NCBI GenBank assembly: GCA_905214425.1
Contig: CAJMLY010000039.1
Coordinates: 1 to 14,742 of the forward strand
DNA: 14,742 bases
From: an uncultured bacterium
GTDB taxonomy: Bacteria; Actinomycetota; Coriobacteriia; Coriobacteriales; Coriobacteriaceae
Direction: 5' to 3'
Of this stretch, positions 6,780-13,351 are shown piece by piece (the stretch's first letter is position 1; every line of letters begins with the position of its first letter). Made by a program: the position numbers and the translations under genes. A model generated the notes under the pieces. That model did not search any database, was not told the origin of the DNA, and saw nothing but the letters and a program-made list of their open reading frames with translations.

Positions 6780-6928
6780 ACTCACTCCCCCAAATCGCTG
6801 CAAATGCAAAGATCAAGGGTACAGAAATCGGGTTGCAAATGGAAGATCCCCTAGGGGATCTTCACGGTATAACCCGAATTTACAGTAGCATACATATTAG
6901 ATCATGTCTTATTTCGAGAGGATTTGCC
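6780..6928. promoter_or_regulatory. Divergent R-M control region with four GATC sites
   Basis: The 149 bases between the two R-M start codons contain GATC at 6811, 6845, 6857 and 6900; fewer than one would be expected by chance. Both promoters must lie here. TTGCAA (6833-6838, self-complementary) could be the -35 of the methyltransferase promoter, and TATAAC (6868-6873) or TATTAG (6895-6900) possible -10 boxes for the endonuclease, but none is convincing. No controller (C) protein gene or small ORF is seen between the genes. Confidence 0.6.
6842..6863. repeat. Perfect 22-bp palindrome containing two GATC sites
   Basis: GAAGATCCCCT (6842-6852) is followed with no spacer by its exact reverse complement (6853-6863). 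It has GATC at 6845-6848 and 6857-6860. It lies in the middle of the divergent R-M promoter region, 62 bp from the methyltransferase start and 65 bp from the endonuclease start. It can serve as a dimeric operator, and its state can change by methylation at the predicted target of the system. It lacks a T run on either side, so a terminator role is unlikely. Confidence 0.8.
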
Positions 6929-8434
6929 ATGTCCAAGAAGCATCTCGACTTCAAGCGCATGCTTGACGATACTGATTTTTCTGACCCTTCAAGCATCGAG
7001 CGGTATGCTGCCAATCTCGACGGGATGACGTTTCGCGATATTCTTGAGCTTGGCATTGCGCCGGAGGGGGAGAGTGCGTCCAAGGACTTTGGGTCTAAGA
7101 AGTACAAGGGCGGTATGGGAACCCTGATCGAGGAGCGTTACTTTGGCTACAAGGCCAACAGCGATGATCGGCCGGACTTTCCCGAGGCGGGTGTGGAACT
7201 CAAGGCAACATGCTTCGACGTGCTCAAGGATGGTCGCAAGTCTGCCGGCGAGCGTCTTGTCTTGACGATGATTCCCTACGACCGTCCCGTTTCGCTCGAC
7301 TACGACAGCTCGCATCTCAAGACCAAGCTCAGCAATATCCTGCTGATCTACTACGGCCGTGACCGCTCCATCGACAAATACGACCAGCGCATTGAGCGTG
7401 CAGTCATGGTTCGTCTGCCCGAAGAGGATATGAAGATCATTCGCGCCGACTACGAGAAGATCATTTCGTACATTCAGGATGGTCGCGCGGACGAGCTGTC
7501 GGAGGGCATGACCACCTACTTGGGCGCCTGCACAAAGGGCGCAACCGAAGCGACGATGTGGGTTGACCAGTATTACGAGTACTTCAACACCGATACGGGC
7601 GAGATCGAGCACCGTCGCGCGAAGCGTCGTGCCTTCTCACTCAAGCGCTCGTACATGGACTATGTGCTTCATACCTATGTTCTCGGTGCTCCGCGCATTG
7701 GCGAGAGTATCGTCCAGGCCGGCGACAAGTCCATTGATTTCGAAAGCTACGTTACTGCGCTTATCGAGCGCCACTATGGTGAAACCGATCGCCAGATTGC
7801 AGAGCAGTACGGCCTGGAATACACGGGAAACAAGGCGCAATGGACGACACTCGTTTATCGAATGCTCGGAATTAAAAGCAATGCTGCCGAGGAGTTCGTT
7901 AAGGCTGGGATTAACGTCCGCGTTTGTCGCGTTAATAAGAGGGGACACATCGAGCAGGCAATGTCTTTCCCTCCGTTTGAGTTTAAGCAGCTAATCAATG
8001 AGGATTGGGAAACGTCATCCTTCCGTGCGCGCCTTGAGACCAACCGTTTCTTCTTTGTCGTGTTCCGTGAGGACCACGAGGGGGAGTGGCGTCTTGACCG
8101 CTGCCTATTCTGGGCAATGCCGGCAAACGAAATCGAGGGCCCCGCAAAGGCCTGCTGGGATGAGACTCGCAAGGTAATTCGTGAGGGCGTTAAGCTCAGT
8201 CCGTATCGGGACGCGAGTGGAAAGCTCAAGGTGACCAACAATCTGCCCGGTATGGCGGATAACCCGATTGTCCACGTTCGCCCGCATACGTCAAAAGCGG
8301 CTTACAAGTTTTCCGATGGAACAGAGATCGGTGACATCGCAAGGAACGCTTACGAACTGCCCGACGGGCGCTGGATGACGAAGCAATCGTTCTGGTTCAA
8401 CAAGGGCTACCTGGAGCACATTCTGGGGCTGTAG
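6929..8434 (+). CDS. Type II restriction endonuclease, Sau3AI / MutH family
   Basis: A 501-residue endonuclease closely resembling Sau3AI over its length. The N-terminal MutH-like catalytic domain has the triad Asp83-x6-Glu90-Leu-Lys92 in PDFPEAGVELKAT, the same spacing as MutH Asp70/Glu77/Lys79. The ELSEGMTTYLGACTKGA block and the C-terminal MutH-like half (MP..EIEGPAK..WDET, VRPHT and RWMTKQSFW) match the two-domain Sau3AI layout, where the second domain binds DNA without cutting. The expected reaction is cleavage at unmodified GATC. ATG 6929 has GAGAGGA six bases upstream; the frame is open further left, to a TTG at 6833, without a ribosome site. It is divergent from the methyltransferase and shares its control region. 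No terminator is evident in the 56 bases before the converging DUF5710 gene. The reading frame appears intact, so the enzyme is probably active. Confidence 0.93.
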   Translation: MSKKHLDFKRMLDDTDFSDPSSIERYAANLDGMTFRDILELGIAPEGESASKDFGSKKYKGGMGTLIEERYFGYKANSDDRPDFPEAGVELKATCFDVLKDGRKSAGERLVLTMIPYDRPVSLDYDSSHLKTKLSNILLIYYGRDRSIDKYDQRIERAVMVRLPEEDMKIIRADYEKIISYIQDGRADELSEGMTTYLGACTKGATEATMWVDQYYEYFNTDTGEIEHRRAKRRAFSLKRSYMDYVLHTYVLGAPRIGESIVQAGDKSIDFESYVTALIERHYGETDRQIAEQYGLEYTGNKAQWTTLVYRMLGIKSNAAEEFVKAGINVRVCRVNKRGHIEQAMSFPPFEFKQLINEDWETSSFRARLETNRFFFVVFREDHEGEWRLDRCLFWAMPANEIEGPAKACWDETRKVIREGVKLSPYRDASGKLKVTNNLPGMADNPIVHVRPHTSKAAYKFSDGTEIGDIARNAYELPDGRWMTKQSFWFNKGYLEHILGL

Positions 8435-8490
8435 CGTTTTGGGCTTGTTTAACGATTGAGTTCCTGCTCCTCAGTGCCCCGATGTCATCT

Positions 8491-9177
8491 CTACAAATAA
8501 ACCCCCTCACCGAGTTGTCTGTGGAACTCGGCGTGATGGTCGCGTGCCCAGGTAAAGAGCGCCTGGTCAAAGTCGGTGCGCGTGGCCGGGACGCCAAAGA
8601 CGCCGGCAACTTCGACGCGCACAAACTCCAGTGCCGGCAGCTTGTTGATGGCAGTGAGGGCAAATGGGGACGAGGGCTCCTCGAACAGATAGCGGCTGCC
8701 TTGCAGCGCGTCGCAACTGGTGCACGTGTTGCCGAGCGACGGGGCTTTGGAGGCTCGCGCGCCTACGGGCTTGTAGCCGCAGCGCTTAGAAAGATAGTCG
8801 CGGATCTCGCCTGGCACGCAGCCAAGAGCGGGCACGATGGCGAGTGCGTTGGCGTTGGCCGTGTCGATGGCAATGTGCCCGGCTTCGTTGGGCGCGTGCG
8901 CAATGGCGATGCTTTTGTCGTTATCGGCTCGATAAGGAATGCCGAAGGCCGCGACCGAGGTCTCTTTGTGACACTTCCAGCACTCGCGCTTGCCCAGTAC
9001 TAGATATATATACGGCGCCGAGGGGTCGGATCGGTCAACACCGGGCAGCCACTCGGCAAAAGGCTCGGGGTTGACGCCGCTGGGTACATACCAGATCTTC
9101 TTGGTCCGATCCCATTTGGCGCCCAGCGCCTTGGCTTCTTCTTTGTGCGAAAAGGGGACATCGAGCTCGGTGCGCAT
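8491..9177 (-). CDS. DUF5710-domain protein with two CxxC pairs
   Basis: A 228-residue cytoplasmic protein. The N-terminal domain (about 5-45; DVPFSHKEEAKALGAKWD..KKIWYVP) is the DUF5710 fold, found alone or attached to DNA-handling enzymes and mobile-element proteins. A second region carries C66-W-K-C69 and C152-T-S-C155, which could jointly bind zinc; Cys120 and Cys133 lie between. The C-terminus (DQALFTWARDHHAEFHRQLGEGVYL) is not recognised. The start is set by AAGGAG five bases upstream; the frame stays open to 9558 but that part overlaps the tRNA gene and cannot be coding. It converges on the endonuclease gene. The function is unknown. Confidence 0.8.
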   Translation of the reverse strand: MRTELDVPFSHKEEAKALGAKWDRTKKIWYVPSGVNPEPFAEWLPGVDRSDPSAPYIYLVLGKRECWKCHKETSVAAFGIPYRADNDKSIAIAHAPNEAGHIAIDTANANALAIVPALGCVPGEIRDYLSKRCGYKPVGARASKAPSLGNTCTSCDALQGSRYLFEEPSSPFALTAINKLPALEFVRVEVAGVFGVPATRTDFDQALFTWARDHHAEFHRQLGEGVYL

Positions 9178-9373
9178 GGCGGCTCCTTGGTGCTGCAGGT
9201 GCAAGTGGCTCAAGGATACCGCAGGGCGCAGACATCGCGGCGTTTTGCCGAGAAGTTGCGGCTCGGATGGGTTCGAGACGCGTTGGTCTCGGCCTCGGTG
9301 GCTATTGGCGCGGTTTTGTGCATGGGCAGGGTGGTTGCTTGGGCGGTTGGAGTTGCCAGCTGATTTGGCGACA
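9178..9373. other. Noncoding leader of the DUF5710 gene
   Basis: This 196-base stretch lies between the DUF5710 start and the tRNA terminator. It has the AAGGAG ribosome site of the DUF5710 gene and a TATCCT box (minus strand, 9213-9218) that could be a -10 element, but no good -35. Short ORFs through it have no ribosome sites and I see no other structure. Confidence 0.4.
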
Positions 9374-9411
9374 TAAAACAAAACAGCCCAGAGGACATAG
9401 CCTCTGAGCTG
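9374..9411 (-). terminator. Intrinsic terminator of the tRNA-Val gene
   Basis: CAGCCCAGAGG (9384-9394) pairs with CCTCTGAGCTG (9401-9411) as an 11-bp stem with one wobble pair and a six-base loop. The A-rich run TAAAACAAAA (9374-9383) reads as a T-rich tract after the stem on the minus strand. The stem begins nine bases after the end of the tRNA. Confidence 0.9.
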
Positions 9412-9419
9412 CGAACATT

Positions 9420-9494
9420 TGGTGGGCGTTAGAAGATTTGAACTTCTGACCTCTTCCGTGTCAGGGAAGCGCTCTCCCCCTGAGCTAAACGCCC
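9420..9494 (-). tRNA. tRNA-Val (anticodon GAC)
   Basis: Read on the minus strand, the acceptor arm GGGCGTT (9494-9488) pairs with AACGCCC (9430-9424). The D arm is GCTCAGGGGGAGAGC. The anticodon stem CTTCC/GGAAG encloses the loop CTGACAC with anticodon GAC. The T arm AGAAG-TTCAAAT-CTTCT is intact. The discriminator A and an encoded CCA end (9422-9420) complete a 75-base tRNA. It reads GUC and GUU codons. It has its own promoter and terminator and is a single-gene unit. Confidence 0.96.
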
Positions 9495-9523
9495 GATCAA
9501 GGGTGCGCAAGTGCGCAAGGGAT

Positions 9524-9552
9524 AATATAACGGAGCCTGAACTCGGTGGCAA
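9524..9552 (-). promoter_or_regulatory. Promoter of tRNA-Val
   Basis: On the minus strand, TTGCCA (9552-9547) and TATATT (9529-9524) are separated by exactly 17 bases. Transcription would begin near 9517, about 23 bases before the mature 5' end. The leader includes two TGCGCA repeats (9504-9509 and 9512-9517 on the plus strand). Confidence 0.8.
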
Positions 9553-9783
9553 GAACATTTTTAAAAATCGCTTACATTGTGGAATTCGGAGGCTTTGTCA
9601 TATCCATTTCAAAAGAGTCTGCTGCCGCGATTTGGCTGTCGACTAATGCAAGGCCATTGCGGTATCGAGCTATGGAAAGACGCCTGCGGAATTGTCCTAC
9701 CGATAAGCGGACAAGCCTCCAGCTGATGACTTCGCCGTGGTAAGGTAAGCCGAATTGCTTCCAGACTGTTTCGGGGGAGTGGA
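9553..9783 (+). other. Noncoding leader of the EamA transporter gene
   Basis: About 230 bases with no supported gene. It holds a 6-bp inverted repeat TTGTCC (9692-9697) / GGACAA (9709-9714) and the GGGGGAG ribosome site (9773-9779) of the transporter gene. Short ORFs here have no convincing ribosome site or protein-like composition. The promoter must be in this stretch, but I cannot pick hexamers with confidence, and I recognise no riboswitch. Confidence 0.4.
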
Positions 9784-10806
9784 ATGAGCAAAGAGTGTGT
9801 CGAGCAGGTCGAAGGTGCAGAGGCTTCGGTGCCGATGACCGATATATCGAACATTGATGTGCCCGAGGGCACGGACGAGCTCAGCCGCAACACCCGTCGC
9901 GCATGGCGCGACCGCTTGAACAGCGCTTCGACGCGCAAGATGATCACGGGTGTCTTGGCTACGCTGGTGGGCGGTTCGTTTTGGGGCTTTTCGGGCACCA
10001 GCGCGAGCTTTCTGTTCGATACCTACCACGTCGACACCTTGTGGCTTATGAGCGTGCGTCAGATTCTCGCCGGTCTACTCTTTATGGCCGTGGTTGTTAC
10101 GCGCGACCGCGAGCGCCTGATTAAGCTCTGGACCACGCCCGCCGATCGCAAGCAGCTGCTGCTCTTTACCGCCTTTGGCCTGCTGTTCAACCAGTTTTGC
10201 TATCTTTCGGCCGTGCGCCTGACGAACGCCGGAACCGCGACGGTGCTCCAGTGCCTGCAGCTCGTTATCATCATGGGCTACACCTGCGTGATCGATCGCC
10301 GCATGCCACGTACTCGCGAAGTCATCGGCATTGGCCTAGCTCTGGGTGGAACCTTTTTAATCGCCACCGGCGGCGACCCCACCAGCCTGAATATCTCGCC
10401 GCTTGGCCTGGCAGCAGGTCTTATGTGTGCGGTCAGCGCCACGTGTATGGCGGTGATTCCCGCCAAGATCCTGCCCGAATACGGCAGCCCCATCGTCACG
10501 GGCTCGGCAATGCTCGCGGCAGGCGTGGTCTCGTGCGTCTTCGTGCAGCCCTGGGCGCATATGCCGGCGCTCGACGCTGCCGGCGTCGAGGCGCTCGCGG
10601 TGTTCGTGGTTATCGGCTCGTTTTTTGCTTACATGCTTTATATGCAGGGCGTTAAGGACATCGGCTCGGTGCGCGCGAGCCTCATCGGAACTGTGGAGCC
10701 GGTTTCGGCGACCATCACCAGCGCCGTTATGCTGGGCACGGTGTTTTTGCCGACCGACCTTATCGGCTTTGCCATGATCATCGTGATGATGTTCCTCACG
10801 GTGTAG
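9784..10806 (+). CDS. EamA-family (drug/metabolite superfamily) transporter
   Basis: A 340-residue integral membrane protein. An unusual 50-residue hydrophilic, acidic N-terminus precedes ten predicted membrane segments in two EamA repeats. Repeat one begins at about residue 53 (ITGVLATLVGGSFWGFSGTSASFLF) and includes RLTNAGTATVLQCLQLVIIM; repeat two begins near SPLGLAAGLMCAVSATCMAVIP and ends with ASLIGTVEPVSATITSAVMLGTVFLPTDLIG, carrying the usual E-P motif of EamA proteins. Members export or import metabolites such as amino acids; the substrate here cannot be told. The ATG has GGGGGAG four bases upstream. The gene appears to stand alone, with no clear terminator in the 149 bases after it. 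Confidence 0.88.
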   Translation: MSKECVEQVEGAEASVPMTDISNIDVPEGTDELSRNTRRAWRDRLNSASTRKMITGVLATLVGGSFWGFSGTSASFLFDTYHVDTLWLMSVRQILAGLLFMAVVVTRDRERLIKLWTTPADRKQLLLFTAFGLLFNQFCYLSAVRLTNAGTATVLQCLQLVIIMGYTCVIDRRMPRTREVIGIGLALGGTFLIATGGDPTSLNISPLGLAAGLMCAVSATCMAVIPAKILPEYGSPIVTGSAMLAAGVVSCVFVQPWAHMPALDAAGVEALAVFVVIGSFFAYMLYMQGVKDIGSVRASLIGTVEPVSATITSAVMLGTVFLPTDLIGFAMIIVMMFLTV

Positions 10807-10955
10807 CTGGCGCCGCCGCCAAGACGGAAAAGGTGTTGTGCCGCATTTTCGCCAATTGACGTCCGTGTCTGGAGTTTAGCTGTCGATGCCCAAAATGCCA
10901 TAAACTAGTAGCGTTATGGACTTTTTCATTGCGACTCAATTGCGAGGATTTCTTT

Positions 10956-13268
10956 ATGGCTGGTAATCACTTTAAGGGCAGCGATAGCGGCCGTCCTGCA
11001 GTTCCGCCGCGTCCGAACGGGGCTGGTAAGGCCGGCACGCCGGGCGGCGCTGGACAGGGCGGTTCCGGTAAGCGCGTGTCCCCGGGCGAGACGGCGATGT
11101 TTACCGCTCTGTACGAGCAGTCTCAAAAGGCAAAAAAGACCGGCCGCGCAAGAGGGAATGTCTTTGCGGGCGGTGCAACCTCCACGTCGCAGCCGAGCGG
11201 GGCTCCTTCGGTACCCGCGAACAACGCAGGTGCTGCCAACGCCGCGAATGCCACCGGCAACGTTAATGCCGACAAGGCCGCCAACAATACTCCCTCTGCC
11301 GGTGGCGCGGGGCTTACGGGTAACCTCGGCACGATTTACACCGGCGCCTCCGAGACTGGCACGTTCGCTCGCCTGGATGATAGCGGTACCGAGTTTGCGG
11401 GCTCGGGTTCCAAGGAAGATTATTACGATTTTGGCTTGAACTACGGTAGCGACGCTTCGTCGAGTTCGACCTCTGACGGTCTGGTCCGTCATCGCCATCG
11501 TAAGGGCGAGCGCAAAAAGCGTCACACCGGCGCCATTATTGCCGCTGTAGTCGCGGTGCTTCTCGTTGCGCTTGGCGCAAGCGGCTTTATGCTGCTTAAC
11601 TCGGCAAAGACTGTAAAGAGTGAAGCGAAGGAGGCTGTCGAGATCGTCGGTGGCCTTAAGGACAAGGTCACGTCGGGCGATTTTTCGACGCTGCCTGACG
11701 ACGCGAAGAAGATCGATGAGCTCTGCAACAGCATGAAGGCGGAGACCTCGAGCCCGCTGTGGACGGCGGCTTCGTTTATCCCGGTGTATGGCAGTGACAT
11801 CAACGCAGCCCGCACCATGATTGATGCCCTGTCCGATGTCTCGAGCAACGCGCTGGTTCCCATGGCCGATAACCTCTCGCAGGCCACGCCCGGCAAGCTG
11901 TTCCAGGACGGCATGATTAACGTGTCCGCGCTGCAGGCCGTTGCCGATTCGCTTTCCAGCAGCTCGAAGGTGTTCAAGAGCGCCAACGAGAAGGTCCAGG
12001 GCATTGGCGATACTCATATTTCCCAGGTGACCGAGCTGGTCGATAAGGCCAAGGACGGCTTTGCCACCCTCAACGGCGCGGTTGACGCGGCGGAGAAGGT
12101 CGCCCCCGTCCTTCCCCAGATGCTCGGCGCCAACGGCCAGACGCGCAACTACCTTGTGTACGCCATGAACAACGTCGAGATTCGTGCTTGCGGCGGCTTT
12201 GGCGGTTCGCAGGGCCTGATTTCGGTCACCGACGGCCAGATGTCGATTGGCGAGTTTGTTCCATGTATTGCGCTTGGCAAAGACGAGGCGGTTGAGAGCG
12301 TCGACGAAGAGGACGAGGCACTGTTTGGTGACCACAGTAACCTGTACAACTCTGGTAACGCGTATTCGCCCGATTGGCCCCGCAACTCGCAGCGTGTCGC
12401 TGCGCTGTGGAAGTCCCAGTATGGGCAGGACGTTGACGGCGTCGTGGGTATCGACCCGGTGTTCCTGCAGTATCTGCTGGGCCTCGTCGGTAATGTCTCG
12501 CTGCCCGACGGAACGGTTGTCGACGGCACCAACGCCGCAAAGGTCCTCATGCACGATGTTTACTGGAACTATCCGGTCGAGGAGTCGGACGGCATCTTTG
12601 CATCCGTCGCCAGCGCTGCCTTCGACAAGATTCTCGGTGGCATCGGTGACGTCGACGTTACAAAGCTTGTCGGTGCATTCGAGCGCGGTGCCGAAGAGGG
12701 TCGTCTGATTGCTTGGATGAGAAACGATGATGAGCAGAATGCCATCAAAGAGACGGGCATTGACGCTTCGCTGCCCGATCCGGATGATCCGAGTGCCGAT
12801 CCCGTTGCCGGTGTTTACTTTAACAACCTGAGCTTCTCCAAGCTGGACTGGTACCTGAACGCCGACACGCAGATTGGCCAGGGCGTGAAGAACGGCGACG
12901 GCACATGCTCCTATCGCATCACCGTTACCCTGACGAACATCATGACGCAGGAGGAAGCTGGCAAGCTGCCCGATTACGTTGCGGCGAGCGCGCCCGATGC
13001 CGCGCGTGACGACGAGCGTCTGAATGTCTCGTTGTTTGCCCCGACGGGCGGCAACATTACTGATCTGACCGTCGAGGGCACCCAGTTTGGTCTTGGCGCC
13101 GCTACGTGGCATGGAATCCCCTTCTATTCGGGCACCGTTGACCTGCATGCTGGCGAGACGACGACGATTACGTATACGCTGACCACGTCGGCCGAGGCGG
13201 GGGACAAGCCGCTTACGCTGCGTCAGACTCCTACATGCCAGGCGGCTCGCGACAGCGCGTCGGCGTAG
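10956..13268 (+). CDS. DUF4012-domain single-pass membrane protein
   Basis: A 770-residue protein. The first 190 residues are low-complexity (Gly/Ala/Asn/Ser-rich) and probably disordered in the cytoplasm, ending in a basic stretch (RHRHRKGERKKRH). One membrane segment follows (about 191-213, GAIIAAVVAVLLVALGASGFML), so the remaining 550 residues should face outside. The DUF4012 core has the hallmark NYLVYAMNNVEIRACGGFGGS at about 398-418, matching the family's N-N-x-E-x-R-x-x-G-G-F motif. The C-terminal part looks beta-rich (YRITVTLTN..., TTTITYTLTT). DUF4012 proteins are common in Actinobacteria and are associated with the cell envelope and polysaccharides; the biochemical role is unknown. 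GAGGA (10944-10948) seven bases upstream sets the ATG; an in-frame upstream start (10929) lacks a site. TAAACT (10901-10906) is a possible -10 box. glmM follows after 83 bases. Confidence 0.85.
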   Translation: MAGNHFKGSDSGRPAVPPRPNGAGKAGTPGGAGQGGSGKRVSPGETAMFTALYEQSQKAKKTGRARGNVFAGGATSTSQPSGAPSVPANNAGAANAANATGNVNADKAANNTPSAGGAGLTGNLGTIYTGASETGTFARLDDSGTEFAGSGSKEDYYDFGLNYGSDASSSSTSDGLVRHRHRKGERKKRHTGAIIAAVVAVLLVALGASGFMLLNSAKTVKSEAKEAVEIVGGLKDKVTSGDFSTLPDDAKKIDELCNSMKAETSSPLWTAASFIPVYGSDINAARTMIDALSDVSSNALVPMADNLSQATPGKLFQDGMINVSALQAVADSLSSSSKVFKSANEKVQGIGDTHISQVTELVDKAKDGFATLNGAVDAAEKVAPVLPQMLGANGQTRNYLVYAMNNVEIRACGGFGGSQGLISVTDGQMSIGEFVPCIALGKDEAVESVDEEDEALFGDHSNLYNSGNAYSPDWPRNSQRVAALWKSQYGQDVDGVVGIDPVFLQYLLGLVGNVSLPDGTVVDGTNAAKVLMHDVYWNYPVEESDGIFASVASAAFDKILGGIGDVDVTKLVGAFERGAEEGRLIAWMRNDDEQNAIKETGIDASLPDPDDPSADPVAGVYFNNLSFSKLDWYLNADTQIGQGVKNGDGTCSYRITVTLTNIMTQEEAGKLPDYVAASAPDAARDDERLNVSLFAPTGGNITDLTVEGTQFGLGAATWHGIPFYSGTVDLHAGETTTITYTLTTSAEAGDKPLTLRQTPTCQAARDSASA

Positions 13269-13305
13269 GATTTTTCTGGTAGCGCAGATAATCGAGTACC
13301 ATTTT

Positions 13306-13332
13306 GGGGCGGACAGGCAATCTGTTCGCCCC
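13306..13332 (+). terminator. Hairpin between the DUF4012 gene and glmM: terminator or attenuator
   Basis: GGGGCGGACAG (13306-13316) pairs with CTGTTCGCCCC (13322-13332) in an 11-bp stem with one G-T wobble and a five-base loop. It is followed by CATTTTG, a short imperfect T run, and preceded by ATTTT. It lies between the DUF4012 stop and the AAGGAG of glmM, which begins nine bases after the stem. It could stop DUF4012 transcription or modulate glmM expression. Confidence 0.6.
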
Positions 13333-13351
13333 CATTTTGTAAGGAGAGCGC

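Noticed and set aside
9420..9494. tRNA-Val as an integration (att) site for the neighbouring accessory genes
   Set aside because: I see no second copy of the tRNA 3' end in the window and no integrase gene.
9178..9558. N-terminal extension of the DUF5710 frame to 9558
   Set aside because: It would run through the tRNA terminator and tRNA-Val; the ATG at 9177 has an AAGGAG site and starts right at the conserved domain.
9692..9714. Inverted repeat TTGTCC/GGACAA as a riboswitch for the EamA gene
   Set aside because: The stem is only 6 bp with a GC-poor 11-base loop, and I recognise no known riboswitch core around it.
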